The translations under genes were made by a program, and so were the position numbers. Below, piece after piece: positions 50,459 through 59,288 of a DNA stretch of 64,000 nt. The notes under the pieces were generated by a model. The model worked only from the letters and a program-made list of their open reading frames with translations, ran no database searches and was not told the DNA's origin. The DNA comes from Streptomyces griseoaurantiacus (GTDB taxonomy: Bacteria > Actinomycetota > Actinomycetes > Streptomycetales > Streptomycetaceae), in NCBI GenBank assembly GCA_014656015.1, contig BNBP01000006.1:62001-126000 (forward strand), given 5' to 3'. The stretch's first letter is position 1, and every line of letters begins with the position of its first letter.

Positions 50459-51448
50459 ATGCCCCCACTCGCCCATGACGACATCAAGGCGGCGACCGAC
50501 CGCATCGCGGGCCGGGTCCGGCCCGTGGCCGTCGTGCCGACCGGCCCCGGCGAGACCGCTGAGGGGCGGGTGCCGCCGGGGCGGCAGGTCTTCCTGGCCC
50601 TGGAGTTCATGCAGCACACCGGCAGCTTCAAGGCCCGGGGCGCGCAGAACTTCCTCCAGGCGCACCGGGAGGCCGGAACCCTCCCGGACGTCGGGGTGAC
50701 CATCGCCTCCGGCGGCAACGCGGGGCTGGCCTGCGCCTGGGCCGCCCGGCAGCAGGGGGTGCCGGCCACCGTGTTCCTCCCGGCCACCGCCCCCGCCGTC
50801 AAGGTGGCCAGGCTCCGCTCGTACGGGGCCGAGGTGCGTCTTGTCGGCACCGAGTACGCCGAGGCGCAGGCTGCCTGCGCAGAGTTCGCCGCCGCCACCG
50901 GCGCGCTCGCCTCGCACGCCTACGACCACCCGCTGATCGCCGCGGGGGCGGGCACCCTGCTGGAGGAGATCCGCGCCCGGGTCCCCGGACTCGACACCGT
51001 GGTGGTCGCCGTCGGCGGGGGAGGGCTGTACGCCGGGGTCGCCACCGCCGCCCGGCACCACGGCATCCGCACGGTCCCGGTCGAGCCGCTGCACTGCCGC
51101 GCGCTGGGCGCCGCCGTCGAGGCGGGCCGTCCCGTGGACGTCACCGTGGACTCCGTCGCCGCCGACTCCCTCGGTGCCCGCCGTGCCACCGCCATGGCCC
51201 TGCACGCCGCCCGGCAGGACGGGGCGCGGCCCCTCACCGTGCCCGACGACGGGATCGTCCGGGCCCGGCAGGAACTGTGGGACCACCACCGGCTGGCGGT
51301 CGAGCACGCCGCCGCCACGGCGTACGCGGCGGTGCTGCCCTCGCCGGACACCGGTGAGTCCCTCGTCGAGGGGGAGCGGATCGCCGTGGTGCTGTGCGGG
51401 GCCAACACCGACCCGGGCGATCTGACCGGACAGTCCCGCACGCGCTGA
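50459..51448 (+). CDS. PLP-dependent serine/threonine dehydratase family protein
   Basis: A 329-residue fold-type II PLP enzyme. The Schiff-base Lys is in TGSFKARGAQNFLQ; the phosphate-binding loop is SGGNAGLACAWAARQ (usually SAGNHAQG); VVAVGGGGLYAGVATAA is the Gly-rich PLP loop. The SGGN in place of S-x-GN is seen in threonine dehydratase-like paralogues. ATG 50459 has GGAG at 8 nt; GTG 50432 is the alternative. Monocistronic, ended by a strong terminator. Likely deaminates a hydroxy-amino acid; substrate uncertain. Confidence 0.88.
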   Translation: MPPLAHDDIKAATDRIAGRVRPVAVVPTGPGETAEGRVPPGRQVFLALEFMQHTGSFKARGAQNFLQAHREAGTLPDVGVTIASGGNAGLACAWAARQQGVPATVFLPATAPAVKVARLRSYGAEVRLVGTEYAEAQAACAEFAAATGALASHAYDHPLIAAGAGTLLEEIRARVPGLDTVVVAVGGGGLYAGVATAARHHGIRTVPVEPLHCRALGAAVEAGRPVDVTVDSVAADSLGARRATAMALHAARQDGARPLTVPDDGIVRARQELWDHHRLAVEHAAATAYAAVLPSPDTGESLVEGERIAVVLCGANTDPGDLTGQSRTR

Positions 51449-51465
51449 GGCGGGTGACCGGCCCG

Positions 51466-51503
51466 GCGGGCGGCCACCTCCCGGGGTGGCCGCCCGCTTT
51501 TTT
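51466..51503 (+). terminator. Strong intrinsic terminator
   Basis: GCGGGCGGCCACC (51466-51478), loop TCCCGG, GGTGGCCGCCCGC (51485-51497), followed by six T residues (51498-51503). A textbook rho-independent terminator with a 13-bp stem. Confidence 0.95.
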
Positions 51504-51580
51504 CCGGGCACGGGCGACCGCTCCCGGCCGTGCGCGCCCACGCCGTCCGGGGAGGAAATCGGGAGGGTCCGCCCCTCACC

Positions 51581-51615
51581 TTGTAGCGGAACGAAAACGA
51601 ATGTATAACGTTGTA
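51581..51615 (+). promoter_or_regulatory. LacI-gene promoter and autoregulatory operator
   Basis: TTGTAG (51581-51586), 17 nt and TATAAC (51604-51609). The near-palindrome TATAACGTTGTA (51604-51615) overlaps the -10 and transcription start. Its AACG(T/A)TG core recurs in the importer promoter (53297-53308) and in the glycosidase promoter (63553-63566). Confidence 0.7.
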
Positions 51616-51701
51616 AAAATCAGGGGCCGGGCGGAACGCGGCGCATGGTGACGACACCGTGTCCGTGCCGCCGCCACCCCGGTCGGGTGGCTCAGGAAGG
51701 G

Positions 51702-52739
51702 ATGGACGTGCGGGTCAGCCTCAAGGACGTCGCCGCGCACGCGGGGGTCTCCATCAAAACCGTGTCCAACGTGGTGAACAACTATCAGCACGTCACCCCG
51801 GCCATGCGTGAGCGCGTCCAGAGGTCCATCGACATACTCGGCTACCGGCCGAACCTGGCCGCCCGGCACCTGCGCAAGGGGCGCACGGGTGTCATCGCGC
51901 TCGCCCTGCCCGAGCTGGGCAACCCCTACTTCGCCGAACTCGCCGCCGCGGTGATAGACGCCGCCGTCGAGCACGACTACATCGTCCTGCTCGACCACAC
52001 CGGGGGCCGTCGCGAGCAGGAGATCCTGGTCAGCCAGGGCTTTCGTGCACGTGTCATCGACGGGCTCATCCTCAGCCCCATCGAGCTGGAGGCGGAGGAC
52101 CTGCGCGACCGGGAGAACGTGCCGCTCGTGCTGCTCGGCGAACGGGACTACGACCTGCCCTACGACCACATCGCCATCGACAACGTCGCCGCCGCCCGCG
52201 ACGCCGTCCGTCACCTGATCTCCCTCGGCCGCCGCAACGTGGCGTTCATCGGGGCCCGGAACGGCCGGAGCGAGCCGGCCCAGCTCCGCGTGCGCGGCTG
52301 GCGCGAGGAACTGCGGGCGGCCGGACTCCCCGCCGACGAGGGCCTGGTCGCCGCCACGGACGGCTGGGGGCACGCGGACGGCGCGGCGGCCATGGCCCGC
52401 ATCCTGGACTCCGGGCGGCAGCCGGACGCCGTGTTCGCCTACGACGACCCGATGGCCATCGGAGCCATGCGCGTGCTCCACGAGCGGGGGCTCCGGGTGC
52501 CCGAGGACGTCGCGGTCGTCGGGTTCGACGACGTGATCGAGGGGCGCTTCGGCGCGGTCACCCTGACCTCGATCTCCCCGGACAAGGAGGCCATCGGCCG
52601 GCTCGCGGTGGAGTCCGTCCTCGCCCGTCTCAACGGGGACACCCGCCCGCCCCTGAGGGTGTCGGCGGACTACCGCCTCGTCGAGCGGGAGAGCACGCTC
52701 GGACGTGAGGAGGCCGCCCGGCGGGCGACGGCCGGCTGA
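51702..52739 (+). CDS. LacI-family transcriptional regulator
   Basis: A 345-residue sugar-responsive repressor. The HTH is VSLKDVAAHAGVSIKTVSNVVNNYQHVTPAMRERV (residues 5 on), with the hinge helix PNLAARHLRKGRT. The C-terminal periplasmic-binding-like domain (VIALALPELGNPYFAELAAAV, then FAYDDPMAIGAMRVL, VGFDDVIEGRFGAVTLTSI) binds the inducer. ATG 51702 has AGGAAGGG. It precedes a furanose ABC importer in the same direction and probably also controls the distant GH2 glycosidase through the shared operator. Confidence 0.93.
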   Translation: MDVRVSLKDVAAHAGVSIKTVSNVVNNYQHVTPAMRERVQRSIDILGYRPNLAARHLRKGRTGVIALALPELGNPYFAELAAAVIDAAVEHDYIVLLDHTGGRREQEILVSQGFRARVIDGLILSPIELEAEDLRDRENVPLVLLGERDYDLPYDHIAIDNVAAARDAVRHLISLGRRNVAFIGARNGRSEPAQLRVRGWREELRAAGLPADEGLVAATDGWGHADGAAAMARILDSGRQPDAVFAYDDPMAIGAMRVLHERGLRVPEDVAVVGFDDVIEGRFGAVTLTSISPDKEAIGRLAVESVLARLNGDTRPPLRVSADYRLVERESTLGREEAARRATAG

Positions 52740-53283
52740 GCGGGCGGAGGTCCGTGGAACGGGGCGCTGAGCGGGGCGCGGCGGCAGCCGGCCGAGTGGA
52801 GCCGCGCACGCCGGGCGGCGGCGCCTCTCCCGCGCCCGCTGCCGGCGCGCACGCCTCACGCACCGTGGCCTGCCGGCACCCACCGCGGCCTCCCGGCGGA
52901 GGAGCGGCACCGCTCCCGACCGGTCGGCCTCTTTGCCTGTGCGAGGGATGTCGCGGGCTCATGGCGCGGCAAGCGGCGGGACGGCGGGAACCGTCCCCTC
53001 CCGCGTGCCCGCCCGTCCTCCTGGGCGCCCGGCCGTCCTCGTGCGGGCACCTCCCCTGCTGCCCACAGGTCTCCCGCGCATACCCGTCTTCCTCCCGCGA
53101 TCGCCCGGCTCCGCCGCGACCGCCCGGCCCGGCGGTCCCGCCCGGCGGAGCCGCAGGCCGCCCGTCATGCCGACGGTGGCCGGTTCCGAATGCCCGGCGC
53201 TTCCCGTGTGCGAAACCGGAACGCCCCCTTCGCCCCGCTTGGCAGTGATCACCGCGCCCGGTATGCGCGCCGTGCGCGGGGGG
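52740..53283. other. Intergenic region before the importer operon
   Basis: About 540 bp without a supported gene on either strand. Frames that stay open here (for example 52933-53499 and 52630-53358) are Pro/Arg/Gly-rich, lack domains and overlap the promoter. No repeats or RNA gene recognised. The importer promoter follows at 53284. Confidence 0.5.
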
Positions 53284-53312
53284 TTTACAAGCCCCTTCCA
53301 ACGATGTAAAAA
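53284..53312 (+). promoter_or_regulatory. Importer promoter with LacI operator in the spacer
   Basis: TTTACA (53284-53289), exactly 17 nt and TAAAAA (53307-53312). The spacer holds TCCAACGATGTA (53297-53308), a LacI-type site related to 51604-51615 and 63553-63566. Binding would block polymerase directly. The start codon is 112 nt downstream. Confidence 0.7.
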
Positions 53313-53423
53313 CCTCATTGCGGCGGACCTGACAGCGTCCGGCGTGGGGGAGACGCACTGTTGGCGCCCGTTGTTCGACTCCCCAGTTCCCTTTTCAGCG
53401 TCGCCCGGATCGGGGTCACCCAC

Positions 53424-54518
53424 ATGCAGCGCAGCATTCACCGTCCTCACCTCCTCGCCCGTCCCGTGGTCGTGGCCCTGGCCGCGGCGGTGGCTCTGAC
53501 CGCGAGTGCCTGCACGAAGTCGGAGGACGACGGGTCGGACAAGCAGAAGTCCAGTGCCTCCGCCGACACGGAGCAGAAGGTCGTCACGCCGAAGGCCGGC
53601 AGCAAGACCTGCACGATCGACGCCTACGGGGCGAAGAAGATAGACCTCAAGAACGCCACCGTCGGGTTCTCGCAGTCCGAGAAGGAAGCCAACCCCTTCC
53701 GCATCGCCGAGACCCAGTCGATGAAGGACGAGGCCAAGAAGCGCGGCGTCAAGCTGCTCACGGCCAACGCCCAGTCGCAGTTCTCCAAGCAGATCAGCGA
53801 CGTCCAGGACCTGCTCGCCAAGGGCGCCGACCTGCTGGTCATCGCCCCGCTCAACTCCGACGGCTGGGAGCCGGTGTTCAAGGCCGCCGCCGCCAAGAAG
53901 GTCCCGATCGTCACGGTCGACCGCAAGATCAACGCGACCGCCTGCAAGGACTACGTCTCCTTCATCGCCTCGGACTTCGTCGAGCAGGGCCGGCGCGCGG
54001 CGGACCAGATGATCGAGGCGACCGGCGGCAAGGGCGAGGTGGCGATCCTGCTCGGCTCGGCCGGCAACAACGTCACCACCGAGCGCACCAAGGGCTTCAA
54101 GGAGCGCATCGCCGAGAAGGCCCCCGACCTGAAGGTCGTCTTCGAGCAGACCGGTGACTTCGCCCGCGAGAAGGGCCAGCAGGTCACCGAGCAGCTCGTC
54201 CAGTCCAAGCCCGGCATCAAGGGCATCTACGCCGAGAACGACGAGATGGGCCTCGGCGCGGTGGCCGCGCTCAAGGGCGCGGGCAAGAAGGCCGGCGCCG
54301 TCAAGATCGTCACGGTGGACGGCACCCGCAACGCCGTCAACGCCATCGTGGACGGCTGGATCAGCGGCGTCGTCGAGTCCAACCCGCGCTTCGGCCCGCT
54401 GGCCTTCCAGACCTTGGACAGCTTCACCCAGGGCAAGGAGGTCGCCGAGGACATCATCATCCAGGACAGCGCCTACACCTCCGACAACGCCAAGCAGGAC
54501 GTCGGCAAGGCGTACTGA
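53424..54518 (+). CDS. ytfQ: ABC sugar transporter substrate-binding lipoprotein (YtfQ-like)
   Basis: A 364-residue extracellular binding protein. The N-terminus is a lipoprotein signal (VVVALAAAVALTASACTKS; Cys31 or so), followed by a charged linker. The mature part reads ATVGFSQSEKEANPFRIAET, SQFSKQISDVQDLLAKGADLLVIAPLNSDGWEPVF, VTVDRKI, LLGSAGNNVTTERTKGF and NDEMGLGAVAALKGAG, close to the E. coli galactofuranose-binding YtfQ. Start ATG 53424 has only a weak site (GGGG). First gene of the importer; a hairpin after it may make it more abundant than the rest. Confidence 0.88.
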   Translation: MQRSIHRPHLLARPVVVALAAAVALTASACTKSEDDGSDKQKSSASADTEQKVVTPKAGSKTCTIDAYGAKKIDLKNATVGFSQSEKEANPFRIAETQSMKDEAKKRGVKLLTANAQSQFSKQISDVQDLLAKGADLLVIAPLNSDGWEPVFKAAAAKKVPIVTVDRKINATACKDYVSFIASDFVEQGRRAADQMIEATGGKGEVAILLGSAGNNVTTERTKGFKERIAEKAPDLKVVFEQTGDFAREKGQQVTEQLVQSKPGIKGIYAENDEMGLGAVAALKGAGKKAGAVKIVTVDGTRNAVNAIVDGWISGVVESNPRFGPLAFQTLDSFTQGKEVAEDIIIQDSAYTSDNAKQDVGKAY

Positions 54519-54526
54519 GGCACCCT

Positions 54527-54562
54527 CCCCGCCCGGAGCCGGACGACCGGCCCCGGGCGGGG
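54527..54562 (+). terminator. Attenuating hairpin between binding protein and ATPase genes
   Basis: CCCCGCCCGG (54527-54536) pairs with CCGGGCGGGG (54553-54562) across a 16-nt loop, without a T-tract. Such structures often stabilise the binding-protein mRNA and reduce read-through into the transporter genes. Confidence 0.55.
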
Positions 54563-54673
54563 CCCCGCGCGCCGGGGGTCCCCGGGCCTCCCGGCACGTC
54601 CCCGGTTCCGCGGCCCCCGTCGCGTCCCCCCCCCGCGATTCCCCCGTACTTCCCGCACTACCTGGAGGCACAG

Positions 54674-56233
54674 GTGGCACCACCCGCCGAGGTCCTCGCC
54701 ATCCGCGGACTCAGCAAGACCTTCCCCGGAGTCCGGGCCCTGGACGGAGTGGATCTCGTCCTGCGCCCCGGTGAGGTGCACGCCCTCATCGGAGAGAACG
54801 GCGCCGGCAAGTCCACCCTCATCAAGGTGCTCACCGGCGTGTACCGGCCGGACGCCGGCACGGTCGAGTTCCAGGGCCGGCAGGTCTCCTTCGCCACACC
54901 GCTGGAGGCCCAGAAGGCCGGCATCTCCACCATCTACCAAGAGGTCAACCTCATCCCGCTGCTGAGCGTGGCCCGCAACCTCTTCCTCGGGCGCGAACCC
55001 CGCACCCGGCTGGGGCTGCTGGACTTCGCCCGCATGAACCGCGAGGCCGAGGAGACCCTGCGCACCTACGGCGTCCGCGTGGACGTGCGCCAGCCGCTGC
55101 GCACCCTCGGCGTCGGCGCCCAGCAGATGGTGGCCCTCGCCCGCGCGGTCGCCACCGACGCGCGCGTCGTCATCATGGACGAGCCGACCTCCTCCCTCGA
55201 ACCCCGCGAGGTCGAGACCCTCTTCTCGGTCATCCGCCGCCTGCGCGACGCCGGCATCGCCGTCGTCTACGTGAGCCACCGCCTCGACGAGCTGTACGCC
55301 GTCTGCGAGACGGTCACCGTGCTCCGCGACGGGCGCCGGGTCCACCACGGCCGGCTCTCCGAACTCAGCCGGCTCGACCTGGTCTCCACCATGCTCGGCC
55401 GTGAGCTGGGCGAGGTGCGCGCGGAGGGCCTGACGAAGTTCAGCGGCGACCACCACGCCGCCGACACCGAACCCGTCCTGGAGGCGGAGGGCCTCACCGT
55501 GCCGCACAAGCTGCACGGCGTCTCGGTCAGCATCCGGCCCGGAGAGGTGGTCGGGCTCGGCGGGCTGCTCGGCTCGGGCCGTACCGAGACCGCGAAGGCC
55601 ATCTCCGGCGCCCTCCCGATCCGCTCCGGCAAGGTCGTGGTCGCCGGCACCTCGCTGCGCGGCGGCTCCACCCCCGGCGCCATCCGGGCCGGCATCAGCC
55701 TGCTGCCCGAGGACCGCAAGAGCGAGGGCATCGTGCCGGGCCTGTCGGTGCGCGAGAACATCGCGCTCGCCGCCCTGCCCCGCCTCTCCCGCTTCGGCAT
55801 GGTCTCCGAGGCCCGCGTCGACAAGATCGTGAACACCTTCATCGAACGGCTGCGGATCAAGGCCTCCTCGCCGCACCAGAAGGTCGGCGAACTGTCCGGC
55901 GGCAACCAGCAGAAGGTGCTGCTGGCCCGCTGGCTGGCCATGAACCCCAAGGTGCTGCTCCTGGACGAGCCCACCCGGGGCATCGACGTCGGCGCCAAGG
56001 CCGAGGTGCAGAAGCTCGTGGACGAACTGGCCGAGGACGGCCTGGGAGTCCTGCTCATCTCCTCCGACCTGGAGGAACTGATCGAAGGGTCCGACCGCGT
56101 GGTCGTACTGAAGGACGGTGCGGTCGTCGGCGAACTGACCGGCGAGGACGTCACCGAGGACACGCTCATGCGCACCATCGCCGGGGACGCCCCCGCGACG
56201 GCCGCCACGAAGGAGGTGGCCACCGATGGCTGA
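54674..56233 (+). CDS. ytfR: ABC sugar transporter ATP-binding protein (YtfR-like)
   Basis: A 519-residue protein with two fused ABC domains. The first has Walker A IGENGAGKSTLIK, IYQEVNLIPLLSVARN, LGVGAQQMVALAR and Walker B VVIMDEPTSSL. In the second, Walker A is degenerate (GLLGSGRTETAKA), but the signature LSGGNQQKVLLARWL and Walker B VLLLDEPTRGIDVG are intact, as typical for RbsA/MglA/YtfR proteins. The GTG at 54674 follows CTGGAGG. It overlaps the first permease by 8 nt. Confidence 0.94.
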   Translation: MAPPAEVLAIRGLSKTFPGVRALDGVDLVLRPGEVHALIGENGAGKSTLIKVLTGVYRPDAGTVEFQGRQVSFATPLEAQKAGISTIYQEVNLIPLLSVARNLFLGREPRTRLGLLDFARMNREAEETLRTYGVRVDVRQPLRTLGVGAQQMVALARAVATDARVVIMDEPTSSLEPREVETLFSVIRRLRDAGIAVVYVSHRLDELYAVCETVTVLRDGRRVHHGRLSELSRLDLVSTMLGRELGEVRAEGLTKFSGDHHAADTEPVLEAEGLTVPHKLHGVSVSIRPGEVVGLGGLLGSGRTETAKAISGALPIRSGKVVVAGTSLRGGSTPGAIRAGISLLPEDRKSEGIVPGLSVRENIALAALPRLSRFGMVSEARVDKIVNTFIERLRIKASSPHQKVGELSGGNQQKVLLARWLAMNPKVLLLDEPTRGIDVGAKAEVQKLVDELAEDGLGVLLISSDLEELIEGSDRVVVLKDGAVVGELTGEDVTEDTLMRTIAGDAPATAATKEVATDG

Positions 56234-57191
56234 GGCCACCGTGCGCACCGCCGCCCCGCTCGACAAGGCCCGCATCCTGCAATGGCTCCAGACCTACGGG
56301 GTCTACGCCGGCGTCGCGCTGCTTCTGATCGTCAACATCGTCATCACCCCGCACTTCCTGTCCGCCGAGAACTTCCGCACCCAGGCCGTCCAGGTCGCGC
56401 CGGTCATCATCGTCGCCCTGGGCATGGCACTGGTCATCGGCACCGAGGGCGTCGACCTCTCCGTCGGCGCGGTGATGGCCCTCGCGGCCTCCGTCCTCGC
56501 CCTCTACCTCGGCTACGGACTGCTGCCCGCCCTGATCGCAGTGGCGCTGTTCGCCGCCGTCGCGGGACTGGCCAACGGGGCGCTGGTCGCCCTCCTCGGG
56601 GTGCAGCCCATCGTCGCCACGCTGGCGCTGATGGTCGGCGGCCGCGGCATCGCGCTGGTGATGCTGCCCCAGCTCGAGGACCTGCACAATCCCTCGCTCG
56701 CCTCCCTCGGCTCGGGGGACATTGTGGGCGTGCCCTACCTCATCCTGATCGCCGCCGCCCTGGCCGTGCTGATCGCCTTCGTCGTCCGGCGCACCACCTT
56801 CGGGCGGCAGCTCCTGGCCATCGGCGACAGCCGCCCCGCCGCACAGCTCGCCGGCCTGCCGGTGCGCCGCGTGCTCATGGTGGTCTACGTCGTGTCCGGG
56901 CTGCTCGCCGCCGTGGCGGGCGTGCTGGCCACGGCCCGCCTCCAGGCCAGCGACCCGACCTCGCTGGGCAACCTCATGGAGCTCTCGGCGATCACCGCCG
57001 TCGTCGTCGGCGGCACCCCGCTGACCGGCGGCCGCATCAGCATCGGCGGCACGGTGGCCGGCGCGGTCCTCATCCAGCTCCTCACCGCCACCCTCATCAA
57101 GCACGATCTGCCGCCCTCGTGGACGCAGATCGCCCAGGCCATAGTCATCGTGTGCGCGGTCTACGCGGCACGGGGACGGGGGAAGCGATGA
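56226..57191 (+). CDS. ytfT: ABC sugar transporter permease (YtfT-like)
   Basis: A 321-residue inner-membrane permease with about ten hydrophobic segments. It carries the AraH/RbsC family motif VIGTEGVDLSVGAVMALAAS, the coupling loop FGRQLLAIGDSRPAAQLAGLPVRRVL (interacts with the ATPase) and TAVVVGGTPLTGGRISIGG. It overlaps both the ATPase gene (8 nt) and the second permease gene (4 nt, ATGA). Confidence 0.93.
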   Translation: MAEATVRTAAPLDKARILQWLQTYGVYAGVALLLIVNIVITPHFLSAENFRTQAVQVAPVIIVALGMALVIGTEGVDLSVGAVMALAASVLALYLGYGLLPALIAVALFAAVAGLANGALVALLGVQPIVATLALMVGGRGIALVMLPQLEDLHNPSLASLGSGDIVGVPYLILIAAALAVLIAFVVRRTTFGRQLLAIGDSRPAAQLAGLPVRRVLMVVYVVSGLLAAVAGVLATARLQASDPTSLGNLMELSAITAVVVGGTPLTGGRISIGGTVAGAVLIQLLTATLIKHDLPPSWTQIAQAIVIVCAVYAARGRGKR

Positions 57192-58225
57192 CCGTCACCA
57201 AAACGGACAACACACCAGTGACCACCGCGAGCACCACCTCGGCGGACGAGACGGAACCGGTGGGCTCCACGCGCGCGGAGCGCCTGAGCGCCCTGGTCCA
57301 GCAGCACGGCGCCCTCGCGGTGCTCGTGATCGTCTCCGTCATCGCCTCGTTCAGCTTCGACTCCTTCGCCACGAGCGACAACGTCACGAACATGGCGACC
57401 AGTTCGGCGTTCCTCGCGATCGTCGCGCTCGGCATGACCTTCGTCATCATCACCGGCGGCATCGACCTGTCCGTCGGCTCCCTGTTCGCGCTCGGCGGCG
57501 TGCTGGCGGCCTGGGGATCACGGCACGGCACGCTGGTGGCACTGCTGCTGCCGCTCGGCGTCTGCGGTCTGATCGGCGTCGTCAACGGGCTGCTCGTCGC
57601 CCGCTCCCGCCTCGCGCCGTTCATCGTCACGCTGGCCGCCATGCTGGGCGCCCGCGGGCTGATGCTGTCGCTCACCGACGAGGGCGCCAACACCTACCTG
57701 ATCGCCAAGGGGTCCTTCCTCGCCGAACTCGGCCAGGGCACCACCCTCGGCGTCGGCAACCCGGTGTGGCTCATGCTCGCGCTGTTCGTGGCGGGCGCCG
57801 TCGTCCTGCGCCGCACCCGCTTCGGACAGCACGTGTACGCGGTGGGCGGCAACGAGGACGCCGCCGCCCTCATGGGCGCCCCGGTGGCCCGCACCAAGAT
57901 CCTCGTCTACACCCTGTCCGGGCTGCTCGCCGGCCTGGCCGGCGCCCTCAACGCGGCCTGGCTCGCCTCCGGCGTCACCATCCTCGGCAACGGCATGGAG
58001 CTGGAGGCCATCTCCGCCGTCGTCATCGGCGGCACGCTGCTCACCGGCGGCCTCGGCTACGTCAGCGGCTCGCTGGTCGGCGTCCTGCTGCTCAAGGTGA
58101 TCCAGAACGTCATCAACCAGATCGGCTCCCTGGACTCCTCCTACCAGCAGGTCGTCAGCGGCGCCTTCCTGGCCCTCGTCGTCATCGCCCAGACCTATCT
58201 GGGCCGCCGACGGCAACTCGTCTGA
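57188..58225 (+). CDS. yjfF: Second ABC sugar transporter permease (YjfF-like)
   Basis: A 345-residue permease paralogous to the previous one: FVIITGGIDLSVGSLFALGGV, FGQHVYAVGGNEDAAALMGAPVARTKI, and SAVVIGGTLLTGGLGYVSGS. It has a longer polar N-terminus. Two different permeases with one double ATPase and a YtfQ-like binding protein is the layout of the galactofuranose importer YtfQRT-YjfF. A strong hairpin follows. Confidence 0.93.
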   Translation: MTVTKTDNTPVTTASTTSADETEPVGSTRAERLSALVQQHGALAVLVIVSVIASFSFDSFATSDNVTNMATSSAFLAIVALGMTFVIITGGIDLSVGSLFALGGVLAAWGSRHGTLVALLLPLGVCGLIGVVNGLLVARSRLAPFIVTLAAMLGARGLMLSLTDEGANTYLIAKGSFLAELGQGTTLGVGNPVWLMLALFVAGAVVLRRTRFGQHVYAVGGNEDAAALMGAPVARTKILVYTLSGLLAGLAGALNAAWLASGVTILGNGMELEAISAVVIGGTLLTGGLGYVSGSLVGVLLLKVIQNVINQIGSLDSSYQQVVSGAFLALVVIAQTYLGRRRQLV

Positions 58226-58250
58226 ACGCCCCCGTCCCCGTCCCCTCCCC

Positions 58251-58287
58251 GACACGGCAGCCGGTCACCCCGACCGGCTGCCGTGTC
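58251..58287 (+). terminator. Terminator of the importer operon
   Basis: GACACGGCAGCCGGTC (58251-58266) and GACCGGCTGCCGTGTC (58272-58287) form a perfect 16-bp stem with a 5-nt loop. It also lies between convergent genes and may stop transcription from the sigma-factor side. Confidence 0.85.
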
Positions 58288-58336
58288 CGTCCGTTTCCGG
58301 TCCGGCCCGCACGGCCTCGTCCGCGCGGAACGCCCT

Positions 58337-59269
58337 TCACTCGTGCGACCACGCGCTCAGCTTCTCCGGGTTCAGCATCAGCCACACCCGCGTGACGCGC
58401 CCCTCCTCCACGCCGAAGGTGAGCATTCCGTACCGGTGCCTGTCGGCCCGCAGCATGTATCCGAGACCGTCGGCCGTGTCGCGTCGCTCGAAGCGGAGGG
58501 AGGGCTCCTTGCGCCTCACTCCCATGAGCCAGCGGGCCACGTGATCCGGCCCGCGGACGACCCGGGGCGCGGCGTTGACGAAGCCGCCGCCGTCCACGCG
58601 GAGTTCCACGTCCGGGGCCAGCACGCGGAGCAGGTCCTCCATCCGCCCTTCGACGGCCGCCTCACGGAAGGCGCGAACCACCTCGTCATGCCGGCGGGAA
58701 GGAACCCGTGTGCGTCTCCCCTGCCGGACGTGGCGGCGTGCGGACGTCGCCAATTGCCGTGTCGCCGCCGCCGAGCGCCCCACGACGCCGGCGATCTCAC
58801 CGAAGGGAACACCGAACACGTCGTGCAGCACGAACGTCACCCGCTCCGCCGGGGTCATGGCCTCGAGGACCGTCAGCAACGCCATGCCGACCGCGTCGTC
58901 GAGGGTGACGCGGTCGAGCGGATCAGCGGCGGAACGGCCGGAGGCCGGCGCGGTCGCCGCGCCCGCGAAGAGACCGGCCGGGACCGGCTCCGGCAGCCAC
59001 TGCCCGACGTACGTCTCGCGACGTGCCCGCGCGGAGCCCAGCAGGTCGAGTGAGATCCGGCTCGCGACGCGCGTCAGCCACGCCGCGGGCACGGCGATTG
59101 CTTCGCGTTCCCCGGCTTCGAGGCGATACCACCTGATGTACGTCTCCTGGACCACGTCCTCGGCATCGGCCAGGGTGCCCGTCATGCGGAAGGCCAGGGA
59201 CAGCAGCCGGGGCCGCTCTGCCACGACCGCGTCCAGAGCCCGTGAGTCCTCATGTTCGGAGCGTTCCAT
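58337..59269 (-). CDS. ECF sigma factor, ECF41 type (SigJ-like)
   Basis: A 310-residue extracytoplasmic-function sigma factor. Region 2 is RPRLLSLAFRMTGTLADAEDVVQETYIRW and region 4 is AMTPAERVTFVLHDVFGVPFGEIAGVVGRSAAATRQLATSARR. The extended C-terminal SnoaL-like domain has the ECF41 signatures: WLPEP in the linker, DGGG, and NPEKL (variant of NPDKL) near the end. In this class the C-terminal domain itself controls activity in place of an anti-sigma factor. It lies 19 nt downstream of an epimerase gene, the usual ECF41 partner, and is likely autoregulated from the promoter at 60068. Confidence 0.93.
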   Translation of the reverse strand: MERSEHEDSRALDAVVAERPRLLSLAFRMTGTLADAEDVVQETYIRWYRLEAGEREAIAVPAAWLTRVASRISLDLLGSARARRETYVGQWLPEPVPAGLFAGAATAPASGRSAADPLDRVTLDDAVGMALLTVLEAMTPAERVTFVLHDVFGVPFGEIAGVVGRSAAATRQLATSARRHVRQGRRTRVPSRRHDEVVRAFREAAVEGRMEDLLRVLAPDVELRVDGGGFVNAAPRVVRGPDHVARWLMGVRRKEPSLRFERRDTADGLGYMLRADRHRYGMLTFGVEEGRVTRVWLMLNPEKLSAWSHE

Positions 59270-59288
59270 CGTTCCCTCGATGTCGAGA

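Noticed and set aside
52630..53499. Open frames of 160-240 codons on both strands in the 52.7-53.4 kb gap
   Set aside because: Pro/Arg/Gly-rich shadow frames typical of GC-rich non-coding DNA; one runs through the importer promoter.
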